Positions 1 to 12,135 of a stretch of 64,000 nucleotides of DNA are shown here, piece after piece. Each line of letters starts with the position of its first letter. Position 1 is the first letter of the stretch. The notes under the pieces were generated by a model, which saw only the letters and a program-made list of their open reading frames with translations, did not search any database and had not been told where the DNA came from. Source of the DNA: Carettochelys insculpta (lineage: Eukaryota > Chordata > Testudines > Carettochelyidae); assembly GCF_033958435.1 (NCBI RefSeq), contig NC_134137.1, positions 228,511,501 to 228,575,500 of the forward strand, written 5' to 3'. The translations under genes and the position numbers were made by a program.

Positions 1-47
1 TCAAGGTATCGGTAGACTTGGATACTCTGGCACCTCAGGTAAGCAGC

Positions 48-64
48 CACCACCACCACCACCA
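48..64. repeat. (CAC)n microsatellite
   Basis: A short run of CAC triplets, about five units, visible directly. Confidence 0.8.
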
Positions 65-179
65 CACATATGGTAAAACACCTATAGTTTGCACCTAGGC
101 CAAACAGGAGAACCATAAACTGGTAGTAGGCAGAACCCACCATAAAGTGGAGAAAGCATCTGTGACCCTAGAACAGCAC

Positions 180-345
180 TACATGAAAGTACATATACTT
201 CAAGCTGAGGGAGGCATCTCAGTCTCCTGGATCCAGGGAAGGAATAACAGAAGCCAGGAAGACCATATGGAACTTCAGGTTTTTTTAAATATCTGTTGAG
301 GCCTCGCAGGTCAACAATGAAACAGAGGCTGCCCTGAGCCTTTGG
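180..345 (-). pseudogene. DIRS-type retrotransposon reverse transcriptase fragment
   Basis: Minus-strand translation gives a stretch reading SLCFIVDLRGLNRYLKK (about 280-335), followed after a frameshift by ASVIPSLDPGD (about 220-260). These match the start of the DIRS/Ty3-type reverse transcriptase, where a conserved 'ILDLRxLNxYLK' block precedes 'IxPGDWFxxLDLKDAYFH'. The following part is stop- and shift-ridden. It continues, in the same orientation, the gag debris at 870-2690, so this is the 5' part of one old DIRS copy whose remainder runs off the left edge. Non-functional. The family call is from remembered motif patterns. Confidence 0.7.
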
Positions 346-351
346 AATTAT

Positions 352-372
352 TTATATTTTATATATATATAT
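352..372. repeat. AT-rich low-complexity tract
   Basis: Alternating TA/TTTATA sequence. Confidence 0.7.
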
Positions 373-579
373 GGACTAAAACCCCTGTTCCTGTACGCTA
401 GACAATGCACTTAGCTGTGGCAGCCCCTGAATCTCCCACACAAGGAAACATGTGGATGAGGGAGGAGGGTAGGGACTGAAAAGAAAGTGAAACGGATAGC
501 CCTGTGACATCATGTTCAGGACCCAATGGTATAAGGTTATAGCTGTCCACGCAGAGAGTAAAAAAGAAAGTCAAGGGGG

Positions 580-601
580 AAAAAAAAAAAAAAAAAAAAA
601 A
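580..601. repeat. Poly-A tract (22 A)
   Basis: An uninterrupted A run. It may be a retroposon tail, but I see no retroposed body beside it. Confidence 0.8.
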
Positions 602-869
602 GGAGGTACATGGGTCTGAAGAACAGTTTGACCAGTCAGCCTTAGGTGTACCCTCAAAATTATTTCCTGGCTCCCTGCTTATTATGGGTTGAGCCTGATA
701 GGACAGAGGCAGAAAGTAGGTGGTGCGGACAGTGCTTGTAGCTCCTACTTTTTGTGTGAGGTGGCTTCCTTCCTGGCTGGTTCCCTTAACCCTGAGACTA
801 CTGTGGCTTAAACTACTTATGTCTTGGGTGGGGATATTCAGTCCTAGGGTCTTAGTGTAGTTTGTGAGT

Positions 870-1656
870 CCTTAAGCCCATGCAGTTTGTGTCCATTTGC
901 TCTGCAAATGCAGCTCAACTATCAAAGTGGAGGTTCTACACTGACTGCTGCACTGCTGCCAGCAGGCCAGAGTGAAGCAGCCAGGATACCCACCAGGCCA
1001 GAGTGAAGTAGCCATAGCACAAGCTGCAGAGTCCAACACATCAGAATCTGCTTGGAGGGCTGCTCTAGCAAACACTGTGCCCTCCTTGAAGATTGCTCTG
1101 AATTCCTTCTTCGACTCTTCAGGGGGTGACTTCTCAAATTTAGGTATGGTCCCTCACGTTGAAATCACAGGAGCCAAAGAGAAGATGGTGTTTGGCCACC
1201 TTCAACTAAATGCTAGAAGATGAATGAAGTTATGTCCAAACAGATTAAGTCTCTTGGAGTACTTATTTTTTGAGGTAGGCACAGACTGGCCCTTTCTGGC
1301 CCTCTGACTGACTGCCTCAACCACTGGGGAGTTACCAGCCTGGTGGGGGTAAAAATACCTGTAGCCCATTTCTGCCAAAAAGTATTTCTGCTTGGCCCTT
1401 TTTGAAATGGAGTGCAGAGAGGAGGGCTGTATCAAAGGGTATTAGTGATCTTTAACACTCCATGCAGGAGCACAGCCACCTTAACGAGCAACAAGGAACA
1501 CGGTACATCAAACAAGGCATCCAGCGGCTCCTTCAGCTCCTCTACATGGAGGCGGATGTTGAAGGTAACCTCTTTCAGAAGTTCCAGATGTACCTTAGTG
1601 TTGTCTTGTGGAACTGGGTGAGCAGGATCCATAACGGCCTTGTCCAGATACGACAA
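870..1656 (-). pseudogene. DIRS-type retrotransposon gag, C-terminal part (decayed)
   Basis: Three minus-strand blocks follow in the order expected for a DIRS-element gag. The first, about 1656-1432, has a VEELKEPLDALFDV-like helix. The second, about 1435-1202, has the ISKRAKQKYFL and 'YFYPHQAGNSPVVEAV' region and then 'PTSKNKYSKRLNLFG'. The third, about 1137-870, has 'FARAALQADSDVLDSAACAMA'. All three agree with reptile DIRS gag-like proteins as I know them. They sit in different frames, so the gene is broken by frameshifts. The reverse transcriptase fragment follows downstream on the same strand. Confidence 0.65.
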
Positions 1657-1948
1657 TGATGCGGTCGATGCCTTGGGATCTACCCTGCTCCTGCGGGCTT
1701 TTCCTCCACGACCTCATGAGCTGGAGGATGGGATCCTGTCCTCAGTGGCCTGCAGCTGTGGGGGAGGACAGGACACTGAGGCTGATAGCCTCTCCGAGTC
1801 CCTGTTCCCTCAAAGATAATTGGGTGACCTGAGAAGGTTGTGTAAACCCCTGGGGTTTCATGGTATCATGGTGTAGTACCCAGAGGCACTGAGACCTCAT
1901 CTGGGGTGAGTGAAGTGTCTGCTCTACAGCGTCAGCTAAGAGCCAGCT

Positions 1949-2017
1949 GGCCTTTAGCTCATGTGGTAGAGTGCAGGGCTTTAGACCCTATGCTTGCAGG
2001 TTCTCTCTCTGGGGCTG
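1949..2017 (+). repeat. tRNA-derived SINE or tRNA pseudogene
   Basis: The sequence has a polymerase III A-box-like TAGCTCATGTGGTAGAG and a B-box-like GCAGGTTCTCTCTC at tRNA-like spacing. I cannot fold a complete acceptor stem, so this is not a functional tRNA. It resembles tRNA-derived short repeats common in turtles and sits inside the DIRS debris. Confidence 0.4.
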
Positions 2018-2518
2018 GCAACCCAGGTCTGTCAGCATTACAAAGGCATAAACCCTAAGCATCTGGACTGTGAAACCGTCTGAGCAAGCAAGGCCAGCAC
2101 TGACAATATTAGAATCCCCTGTCCTGCCTGAAGGGCCACAGGAGTTGATAGCACCTCTATATACAAGAAGCCTTCTTCGCTGCCCAGCATGGTAGGCATG
2201 TGATGTGACAGGCTAGACCACTTGGTTTCAGCTGGGACCTGACTCTCAAATGGAGGTGGTAAGCTGCCCATCACTGGTCTTGGTTTTCCTCTGGCCCTCT
2301 TCTTTCCCTGATGGGATGTAGACCTTCCCTGCATGGACCTCTTTGGTTTTCTGACCAGAGTTGGGGCAGGAGATCAGTGCTGGCTTGTAGACAGTGCAAG
2401 CAGGGTACTCTAGACCAATGCTGCAAAGCTCATTGTTGAATCTGGCCTCTGAGCTGGTGCCAGGGTTAGTGCTATCTCCATTAGTAGCGTCCTGAAATGA
2501 ATGTCTTTTTTTTGTTCA

Positions 2519-2672
2519 GAGTTTAAAAGGTTTGTAGATGCAGTGCTTGTCACGAACATGCTCCTTGCTCAGACAACTTAGGTAACTATTGTGGGTACCA
2601 ATGTGTTCTTGCACAGGACACTTGCACAGATAACAGAGCTTAAAGCCCGTCGATTGGCGTGTGACCTGTCCA
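2519..2672 (-). pseudogene. DIRS-type gag, cysteine/histidine zinc-knuckle region
   Basis: The minus translation gives about 50 codons without a stop, containing the spaced residues C-x2-C, H-x3-H, C-LS-KEH and KHCIYKPFK. This agrees with the 'GFKxCxxC...LGExH...KCxxCxxFK' zinc-binding region at the N terminus of reptile DIRS gag. It lies upstream, on the minus strand, of the gag C-terminal blocks at 870-1656, as expected for one degenerate element. Confidence 0.55.
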
Positions 2673-3362
2673 GGCTGATAAACTACCATACAACAGACAT
2701 ATTAATACTACTTCCCTAAGGGAACAGTCAAGTATGAAAACTATTTACACTAGAAAAAATGCATTCACACAGAAACAAGGGACAGAATTGGTCAGAAGCT
2801 GCAAATGTTCCAACATCAGCAATGTCAGCAAGAAAGAACAGAGTGGTGGGAAGCCAGCAGCACCCCTCATACCAAGCCTATTAGAAGCCACTCCAGAGTG
2901 CAGCAGAGGCAGTTTCCTATGTATACTGTTGAGGATCAAACTTTCAGCTCCAGTGCATGTGGCAAGCACAAACACCTAATATGGAAAGGACACGTGCATC
3001 ATGCCCATAAGGGCCAACACACGTGCCTTGGTTTGGTTCTGGTTTCTGACGAGCAAGGATGGGTAATGGATGCCTCCTCTGTAAGTCCCATATATGGTAG
3101 AAGGATGGATTATTCCTCTTCCTCACTAGAGAAGTGAGACAATCCTCAGAGGGGAAAAGGAGAAATGCTATGACTCCAAAGAAACATGAGGTGGGGGGAG
3201 CTTGCCTCTGAGTAGTGGTGACTCAGGCGCATCAGATACCGCCAGATCTTTAGGGTACTGAACTCCTGTGGAGGAGGGAAGAGCATCATGGGCATCTGTG
3301 GTTGTGTCAGTACAGAGGGGATGGTGCATTCTCTGGAATGGCCAGCAGATGGAATTGAAGGC

Positions 3363-3697
3363 TTACTCAGTGCCAATGCCTTCCCTGGTGCCGAGGATCT
3401 TGCCAGTTCTGGATAACGTATCAAAACTGAGGGCTTGTTCAAAGTCACAAGTTTGGTCAGTGCCGAAGGTTATATCAGTGCTGCGGGCTCCTTGATGCTG
3501 CAGGTTTGGTACGTTCCAAGAGAGGTACCAGTGCTGAGTGTGTTGTCTGTGCAAAAGCATCTAAAACTGATTGGACTGGGGCAGTTGGTACCATTTTTGA
3601 AGGTCTCGCACTGTGCTCTTTGGTGCCGAGACATACTGCCGTCACCTATGGGCCTACCTATTTGAGGTACTTGGATCTGTTTTAGCTCCACTGCCAC
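3363..3697 (-). pseudogene. Possible DIRS-type gag serine/proline-rich fragment
   Basis: Two overlapping minus-strand open stretches contain repeated short motifs (FGTDQTCDFEQALS, SRHQRAQCETF, STGTSLGTYQTC). They resemble the low-complexity middle of reptile DIRS gag. In the expected order this region follows the zinc-knuckle segment, but here it precedes it. The copy may therefore be rearranged, or this may be a second element. Tentative. Confidence 0.3.
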
Positions 3698-4432
3698 AGG
3701 CGCTCAGGTAGTCGTGAGAGCTATGTTTCGCTCCTGAAGATGCCAAGGCCACCTACCTCACAGGGAATGGTGTTCTGCCAGGTGATTCCTTACAGGTAGA
3801 TGTGGCAAACAATTTCTTCCCATCTGTGTGAAAGAGGGTTTTCTTTTGGAAGGAAGTGAGGTGTGAGTGGGGATCAGCTGATGATCTAGTTGACCAGGAG
3901 AAGTATCAGTCAGATGTCTTGGTCCTTTCAGGCCCTAGCAGTTAAGTTCTGATGAGTGCATTTTTGTGTGATGTGTTCTTCACTGCTGTAGTGGAGCACT
4001 GTGGATGGCCATTATTCAGAGCTATGGTCTCATGGCAAGAAAGGCATCTCTCAAACCTGGGTGATCCAGGTGTAAGTATGAAGGAAAAAGCTTCCTGGCT
4101 GGGAAGAGCAGGAAGCAGAAAAATGTATTTGAAGATAAAAACTAAAAAGGAGAGAAGAATGAGGAAGAAAAAAAATGGAAGAGGACAATGAAAAGAAACT
4201 ACTAACTACTATGCTCAACTGGGAAGGAGAGTACTATCTGATGATTCAGAGGCTAGAAAGGCTCTACTCCAGATTCCATCCCAAAGGCAGCTGAGAAAGA
4301 ACTGCGGGTAGTTAGAGCACACAGAGCTATATATAGATCCCACCTCACAATGCAAGACGGGGAGGACTGCATGTGTGGTCCAAAGCTACCAAAGACCTCT
4401 GATCTCAGGTGCAGGGGGTGGGGCAGCATGTA

Positions 4433-5042
4433 CACTCAACTCTCGTTTAACGAGTAATCTACTTACAAGTACTCACTAAAATGAGGGACACGTATACTTA
4501 CAACTGTTCACTATGAGAGTGAACTTCCCCGCTCATATGAGCCAGCTGCAGGGTCCCTGGCCAAGGCACGGGAAGACCCGCAGGGCCTGCTCTCACCATT
4601 CCCCTGTGGCAACTCCCCATACCCGCGCCCGCCCCGCCCAGTCCCAACATTCCCCCAGCCCCCCACGCAACCCTCCCCAGCCCACTCCCAACATCCACCC
4701 CACCCTGTTCCATTCTGAAACCCCGCCACCTGCACTCCCCACCCCAGGTACCTCTGCTGTAGCCAGGAGAAACAAGCCCCCACTTCCTCCACCTGAGCCG
4801 CCTGCAGGTTTTAACCCTCCCTCCCGCTCATGGCCCCAAACTGCCCCCAGCCTTTAACCCCCTCCCAATCCCACATTCAATTACCTTTCAAAAGCAGCGC
4901 CACCTGCTGCCACTCCAAGCACTTGGAACCAACCAAAGACTTTTACACCTCTTTTAATAGGAATTTAGTATCCCTCTTATGATTTTTTGCCTACAAGCAA
5001 AAAGTTAGGAACCAATTGCGCTCATACAGTGAGGGATGAGTG
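4433..5042. mobile_element. Tc1/mariner-type MITE, 610 bp, TA target site
   Basis: The left end reads CACTCAACTCTCGTTTAACG. The right end is the inverted relative (ATACAGTGAGGGATGAGTG). TA flanks both ends (4431-4432, 5043-5044). The middle (about 4550-4900) is extremely C-rich on the plus strand and has no coding potential. Non-autonomous. Confidence 0.7.
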
Positions 5043-6100
5043 TATAGTGGAGCAGTCATGGAAACATCACTCAAAGAAGAGCTTGTCTGCCTGCTGCCCT
5101 GTAGCTAACCAGAGGCTTTCACTTATGTTGCCAAGGTATGTAGCCTTGGACAGATGGGCTAGCAGTACACAGGCAGAGAGAGAAGCTCTATAGAATTTTC
5201 AGGTGGCCATAAGATGCCAGTTAATTGGCCACAGATACCTACCGATGCTGCTTCTTCATGGGAGTCTCATTCTCTGTCATCTCTGGCATGGTTTCAGAGG
5301 GAAGGACCTGAACAGAAGTGGGCAAAGGAATTAGAAAATACAGACCTCCCAAGAACTCTATTAGCATTAAAAAGTCAGCTCAATCTTCAAAGTTTCAAAT
5401 TTAAGTTCAGGATTTGTATGAATGAACCAAGAATTCCAATGCCTTAATTTAGTAGGTTTGTAGCAAAAAGCACATCAAGAGAGTAATTGCCATCTCTGTA
5501 GTGCACTGCGTTTCCCTTTGATATACATGGTTGAAGGTGGGCTGAACCATCTTCACCTCACCATTCCCCTTGAACCAGATGAAGGCCTCTCTACACAGTT
5601 CAGGGGCCTGCACTTGGGGAAGGACACAGTCTCGGCAGGAGGAGTGAATAGGCTGTAATGTATAAACATTTAAATTATATTCAACAAACAATTTGAAAAT
5701 TTAATACACTCTCCTGAAGCTTGTGTGTCTCAATTAACACTTGGCTAGAGCAGGGAAACCCATAAAGCAAAACAAAATATACATCTAAGTGAAACGCTGT
5801 ACAGATATGCACTGACCAAGTGGAGGGGCATGGAAAAAAGTTAATACAAAAAATATTGAAAAGGTCAACGACTTTTTTAAAAAAAAAATCATTTGACTTA
5901 AGATAAAAAGATAGTTCAAAGATTGTTTTTCTTATCTGGTTATGTTCCTGGTAGGTGCTGAATTATGGTCCCAAATGAGCAAGATATTTAAACAGAACAA
6001 TGCACAGTCCCTCTGCTTCAGAAATCAGGACCTCTTATTTCTATGTATTTCATAACTTTAAACCCTCTTTGTTGGGCTTCATCCCCTTTTTAATATTAAT

Positions 6101-6524
6101 GGCTATGTCTACACTAGCCCCAAACTTCGAAATGGCCATTTTGAAGTTTAATAATGAAGCACTGGAATACATATTCAGCACCTCATTAGCATGCGGGCAG
6201 CCGCGGCACTTCAAAATTGACGTGGCTTGCCACCGCGCGGCTCGTTCATACGGGGCTCCTTTTCGAAAGAACCCTGGCTACTTCGAAGTCCCCTTTTTCC
6301 CATTTGCTCATAGGAATAAGGGGACTTCGAACTAGCCAGGGTCCTTTTGAATAGGAGCCCCATCTGAACGAGCCACGCGGCAGCGAGCCGCGTCAATTGC
6401 GAAGTGCCACGGCCGCCCACATGCTAATGAGGCGCTGAATACGTATTTCAGCGCTTCATTAGTAAACTTCGAAATGGCTATTTGCATGGCCATTTTGAAG
6501 TTTGGGACTAGTGTAGACACGGCC
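6101..6524. mobile_element. Palindromic TTCGAA-rich MITE, 424 bp (copy 1)
   Basis: The ends are GGCTATGTCTACACTAGCCC and its inverted counterpart GGGACTAGTGTAGACACGGCC, flanked by AAT on both sides (6098-6100, 6525-6527). The two halves are inverted copies over nearly the whole length, meeting near 6300. Each arm carries several TTCGAA sites. It shares both arms with the copy at 16625-17052. Confidence 0.85.
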
Positions 6525-7223
6525 AATAAGAAATTGGTCTCTAAAGAAAAAAGAATGATATAAAAAGGGTGTTTGAAGTGGCATTAGAAAGTCATGTGTG
6601 AAGCCAAGAACAGAGTATCTCACATTGTCAACTAGGCATGGTAACCCCTGGCACACATGCCAAGCGTGGCACGTGAGCCGATTTTCATCGGCACTTGAGG
6701 CAGCTCAGCCCTGCTCCTCCTTTCCCATGCAGACAGGAGCTTGCTCAAAGCCATGCTGCCTGCGGATTAACAAAAGAACCAGCACCTAAAGGGTAAAGTT
6801 CTGTATTTTAATTTATTTACTAGATAAGCTGCTGTAAGTAGGACTCTTAGAGACTTTAAAAAGTATCACTGACACTTGGCCTGTACACAGAGGTCAAAAG
6901 GCCAAATTTCAGCACTGTGCCTCTGAGAGGCTGCTGATCCCTGCAGTAGATCTTTGTGTTGCTGCTAACATCCTTTCAACCACCAACCTGTATCGGGAAT
7001 TCTTCACATGGATTCTCAGACTCCTTCTAGCTTCACCTTACATCAGTTTCTGATCCTGCCACATCAGGTTCCACTGGCAGACTTCTTATGTTTAACCTGT
7101 GTGTTACTTTTCAGGAGAAAAAGAATGTTATATAAAATCTGGACACCAGGCAATGTTTTGAGCTTCTGTAACTTTACTCTGATGATACTGACTGTACAAT
7201 AAGAAAGCATCTGACTTTTAGAC

Positions 7224-7300
7224 TAGAGATGTAAAATGCTGTTTAATTGGTTAACTGGCTAAATGCCAGGTTTAACCAGTTAAACTGGCAGAGGGGCAGC
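7224..7300. mobile_element. Fragment of a TAGRGATGTTAAA-end DNA transposon
   Basis: The left terminus TAGAGATGTAAAATGCTG, followed by TTTAATTGGTTAACTGG, matches the ends of the complete copy at 8990-9221. No right end was found; the adjoining G/C-rich sequence up to about 7560 may be its interior. Confidence 0.5.
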
Positions 7301-8421
7301 TGGGGCATTGACAGGGGCTGTTTTGGCCAGGCTGGAGTGTTGGGGGAGGGTGGAGTGGTGTGTTCCAGCATGGGTGGAGCAGCCCCCATCCAGAGTGGCC
7401 CTGGGCGCACTGTGGATTAGGGGTGCTCCAGCCAAGCTGATGCACCCTCCATCTGCGACGGCCCCTGGGTGCGCTGGAAGTCTGAGGATATTTCCCTAAA
7501 GTCATTCTGCACGTGGACAGTGTCTGGAGCAGGTGGGGCCAAGGGGGCTCAGGGCCAGGGCAAAGAGTTGGGGTGCAGGGTGAAAATTGATTGGATGTGA
7601 TGTTCAAAAGCATTGTTACATCCACACAGAGAAGTGTCACCAAGTTTAACCCAAGACCTTGCAAGCTTGGTCAATGATTGAAATGTGTAACTTTACGTTC
7701 TTTATTCTACAATTTCAATCTTCCTGCACTCATACACAATCCCAATTTTTTTCACATCTGGATTTCTTCTGAGGTTTAATGTAGAATTATTTGTTTAAGG
7801 TCAGAGTTTTTAAAGGCTTGCAAGAATAAACAGTGTTGCCAATTTAGTTGGCTGTATCTTGGCAATTTCATCACATGACAATCTTTAATTACATAAATCT
7901 TCAATTCCTGGAGACTCCCAGAGATTCCCGTATGGGTGGCAGCCCTAAATAAGCAATATTTCCGACCCCCCTCAATATTTCCAAGTGTTTTTATCTGTAG
8001 CACACAGAAATAAATAAAGGACACAGGCAACTGGTTAACACGAATAGCACATCTTCCTAACCAATTCATCCAAAGCTCATTCCAGATGTTGACATCTTCC
8101 TGGAATTTTTGCAGAACAGGGAAGAGAATCTTATGAAGTGCACCTATTGAGTCAGTTACATGTAATCTTAAATGTTTTATTTTTGTAGATGCCAATGAGA
8201 AATTACAGCAAGTTTTCATTTTCACTGTAATTTCTATTGATATGCAATAACACCATATTTTTGCCTCATACCTTACAACCCAAGACATGACTAAAACCAA
8301 TAAGCCCCTGGAGAGCTACAAGTATTGAAGATAAGGGCTGTGTAAGATAAAATAAAATGCCATCTGCAAAGATGTTGTTTTTGTTCGATGGTTTTAGTTT
8401 TGGATCCCATAACATTTATAG

Positions 8422-8771
8422 CAGTGGTGGCCAACCTTTTTTCATCAGGGGCCACATAGCAATTTTTTGCATGTTCTCGGGGCTGAACACAAAATAGCCC
8501 CAAATCCACCCCACCCCAGGCTTAACCCCTCTCAGCCCCAAGTCACCCTTCCCGCCCCCCAGCCCTGGGAACCAGAGGTGGTGTCAGTGGCAGCAGCATC
8601 TGGAGCCAGAAATGGCTCCTTAAAGAGCCACATGCAGCTCTGGAGCCAGAGGTTGCCAACCCTGTGCCCCATAGCTGGCTATCAAAATGGCACCGTTGCC
8701 AGCTTTGTGGGCCAGATGAAAAGGCTCCATGGACCAGATTCTGGCCAGTAGACCATGTGTTGGCCACCCTG
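8422..8771. mobile_element. hAT-type MITE, 350 bp, 8-bp TSD ATTTATAG
   Basis: The terminal inverted repeats are CAGTGGTGGCCAACCT and GTGTTGGCCACCCTG. A perfect 8-bp duplication ATTTATAG lies at 8414-8421 and 8772-8779. No transposase. Confidence 0.9.
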
Positions 8772-8989
8772 ATTTATAGGAAGTCCAGACAGCTGCTTTG
8801 TAACTAGAGCAAATAATAGTAAATTTGGACATTCTCATTTTGCTCATCTTTACAAGGTTTCACTTACTAGACTACTAGCTTTTGAGTCAAGTAGAAGATA
8901 TTCACTTATTTTTGTAATCCTGGTCATTATGTGCAAATTAATTAACCTATTAAAAATGGTCACTCAACCCATCTCACGACATTCTCTGT

Positions 8990-9221
8990 TAGAGATGTTA
9001 AAAGTGAACCAGTTAACTGATTAGCCTCATCAGCTTAGGGCAAGGCTTACGAGTTACGGTTGACCAGTAGAGACTGGAGCTGCTCCTCACCCCCATGGGG
9101 CTGCTCCAGCCCTGTGTGGCCTTGCTGCAGGCAGGGGTGCTCCAGCCTGACTTCTTCCCCCATTGATCAGTCAACTTAACGTTTAACTGGTTAATTGATT
9201 AAACGGCATTTAACTTCCCTA
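8990..9221. mobile_element. TIR transposon, 232 bp, 8-bp TSD TTCTCTGT
   Basis: The ends are TAGAGATGTTAAAAGTGAAC and the inverted TTTAACTTCCCTA. A perfect duplication TTCTCTGT lies at 8982-8989 and 9222-9229. The length of the duplication suggests hAT, but it lacks the central TA seen in the other hAT insertions here. Confidence 0.8.
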
Positions 9222-9703
9222 TTCTCTGTATCAACACACACCAACAAATCTGTTTCTCCAACTGACTGATTGAATGGCTGCAATTTAAAATTCATCATAG
9301 GCTGGTTTTATAGCCATCCAGCTGTGGGGTTTTCTAAAGCTTTAAGGTGTTCATTCATAGCCCTTTAAATCTGGGTTCTAGATAACAGATCTTCAAATTT
9401 ATTTGAATAATTTTCTGCTAGAAACGACAGAGGTGATTTTTAGGAGGCATGGTGATGGAGAGCAAATGTTAATTTTGCCAACAATGTAGGATACATAAAA
9501 ATGGACTAAAAATCCTGAAAAGATGATTTAACTGATCTAAATACTCTTATCCTCCCGCCGCCCCAACCTTCCCTGTTTTGACAAATAACCTTCTTATGCA
9601 CTCTCCTCAGATAACATTCTGTCTTTTTTTAGCTGGTGTCTCATCCTAGGATACATGGGATATTTTAGCTAGTTTTGATACTATCTTTTCACTCAACAGT
9701 ATA

Positions 9704-9998
9704 CAGTAGGGTCTCGACATCCGCAAGTGCCACACTCGCAAATTCAATTATTCACAAGGACCAGGAGTGCCAGTGGCTGCCGTGGCTTCCCTGGGGCTCT
9801 AGGTGGCACGTGCCAATGACAGCTGTGGCTCCCCCGGGACTCCGGGGCCAGAATGCTGGCAGCTGCGGCTTCCCCAGGGGCAGAGTGCCAACAGCTGCCA
9901 CTTCTCCAGGGCTCTGAGCCGTCCCTCCCACGTTCTCAAAAATCAGCATTCACAAGGGTTCTGAACGCAGAACCCTTGCAAATGTTGAGACCCTACTG
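9704..9998. mobile_element. Tc1/mariner (Tigger-like) MITE, 295 bp
   Basis: The ends are CAGTAGGGTCTCGACATCCG and the inverted ATGTTGAGACCCTACTG, flanked by TA on both sides (9702-9703, 9999-10000). Confidence 0.9.
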
Positions 9999-10119
9999 TA
10001 TTTAAAGGGATAATTCAATTTTAGCATATCTGTGTGAAGAGCTTCCAATTCTGCAAATTAATTCGTTTTTTTCTTCAAATTATTACCTATATCAATATTC
10101 CTGAGATTACTGCTTAAGC

Positions 10120-10659
10120 CAGGGTTTCCCAAATGGTGTTCTGCAAAACTCCAGGATTCCATGAAGTGAAAAGAAGAGTTCCATGAGAAAATTCCATTGC
10201 AATAATAATTTTATTATTTTTAAAAGTATTTCAGCATTTATTAATTTTATTAAAACATTTTTCATTTGTGTTTGTCATGATAAGTGTCCCTGTGCAACGC
10301 CAGCTTAGCTAGGCAGTGTGGATGATGATATCACTACTAAATACCGTCAGGTGCCATCACCGTAAATCCCTGTATTCATTCTCAGGGAGTGTGGATCACG
10401 TGGGTGACTGAATACAAATATAATATAGTTGAGTGATTTCTTATATTTCAGAATTTAACTGTGACAAATATAAACTGAGTATGATTAGGGGTTGGAAACC
10501 TGAGGCTCTTTAAGGTGTTATTTGCAGCTCTGGACACTGCTGCTGCTCAGTCTTCTGCAGCTTCCTGCCCTGCTACCACCTAAGACTGTTTTTAGCAGTT
10601 CTGCAAAATTCTTTCAAGTTTAAAAGGGTTCTGTAGCCAAATAAAATCGGGAAACATTG
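10120..10659. mobile_element. hAT-type MITE, 540 bp
   Basis: The ends are CAGGGTTTCCCAAATGGTG and AAAATCGGGAAACATTG. The target duplication is GCTTAAGC/GCTGAAGC (10112-10119, 10660-10667; seven of eight). About 100 bp at the left end closely match the element at 26773-27318, but the centres differ. Confidence 0.85.
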
Positions 10660-11855
10660 GCTGAAGCTGTCTCACAAGAAGCAGCGTCACTAATATTTTC
10701 CACATAATTTGTTTTTATATATTTAGGGTATCTTTTTGAAACTACTGTGATGAGTCTGGTTCCATAATAGGGTATCATGTGTATCATTGTAATGGCTAGG
10801 AGCCCCACTCATGGACCAGGACTCTCACCGTACCAGGTACTGTACAATGAAACCAAAAGGCTGTTATTTAACATCCCACACTTATATTTCCTCTTTACAT
10901 TCTCTAAACTACCCCTAACAGGGACATGATCCATTACAAGAATACTGCTGATAGCAACTTCACACATCTTACATAAATTAATCTTAACCATTGTACACCA
11001 AGAACAATTTCAGAGCATAAGCCTAGATTGTTCACATAAAAAGGTCAAGTTTCCTCACCAGAGGGTATGCCTACACTATGGTGGGGACTGGCCCAGCAGG
11101 GCCTAACCATTGGGCATAAACGTATCATCTCATGGAAGACACAATGAATCAGTCTATAAGCTCACTCCTGGCACTCCAGCAAATGTAGAAGAGTAATCAG
11201 CATCAATGAGAGAGCAGTCCCCATCAGCCTTCCTACACCCTCCATCAACCTTCGCGTAGCCAAAGTGGACCCACGGTAAAGGTAAGTGTACCTAAGTTCC
11301 AAGATGTAGCTCTCAAGATATATTCGCTAACTGCTTTACAGTGATTGCTTTTGAATCTTTTACCATGTTCTTCTCAGTCAACGTATTTAAAAAAATAATC
11401 CGATTACGTAGCCTTAGGTGTGGGATCTTGGTCAAGTCTGGTATCAAACGAAATGCATTGGACACGCATGGTGAGATTTAATTATCCATTAACTATATTG
11501 CATTTTTTTAAATTGGGCATACATAGATTTATGAAGGGAAAGTTCTAGATCACCAACTGTTGCCTAAGGTAAGTATATTTTTACACTCATTAGCCAGTAA
11601 AACTTGCAGTATTTGAACAAGTAGGGAAAGAAATGCCTTTGGGGGTTTTTCCCTGTTATAAAAGAAGGAACACAGATTTCCAGTCTAATCTTTTTCAGAT
11701 CAGTTTATGGTTCTTCAGGAAGCTGAATTTCTTGTAAACTTGTAACATCTGGATGCAATTTTTTTTTTAAAAGAGTTAGCTCAGTATCTGTAATCCTTAT
11801 TTCCTAAAACCTTTAAGAGGAAAAAACCCTCCATTAACAGGATTTAACCTTTTAA

Positions 11856-12111
11856 GGGCATGTCTACAATTAAACCTCGTCAGGGTCACAGCTTTCTCTG
11901 TGCTGCTGTAACACTCCAATCTAAAATCTACCTGCACCAATGGGAGGAGTCCTCCTATGAGGGAAGACAGGTCTTCCCCCACCACCAGGGAGGTGAGTTA
12001 GGTCAACAAAAGACTTCCTCCATCAACCTGGCACTGTCTATGGCAGAAGTTGGCCAAAGATTTTTCTCAAAACCTTAGGAGATGTAGCTGTCAGTATAAG
12101 CGAAATAGCCC
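11856..12111. mobile_element. Harbinger-like MITE, about 256 bp
   Basis: The left end GGGCATGTCTACAATTAAAC and the right end GCGAAATAGCCC resemble the turtle-type TIRs of the other elements. The flanks are TAA (left) and TTA (right), an imperfect match to a Harbinger TWA duplication. A similar but less complete fragment (GGGTATGCCTACACTATGG) starts near 11069. Confidence 0.5.
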
Positions 12112-12135
12112 TTAGGTATTGACCAAGTAAATGTG

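Noticed and set aside
1949..2017. Functional tRNA gene
   Set aside because: A- and B-box-like motifs are present, but there is no complete acceptor stem and the T-arm is poor; more likely a SINE or pseudogene.
4513..4857. Proline-rich open frame and its overlapping minus-strand glycine-rich frames
   Set aside because: All fall in the C-rich centre of a mariner MITE.
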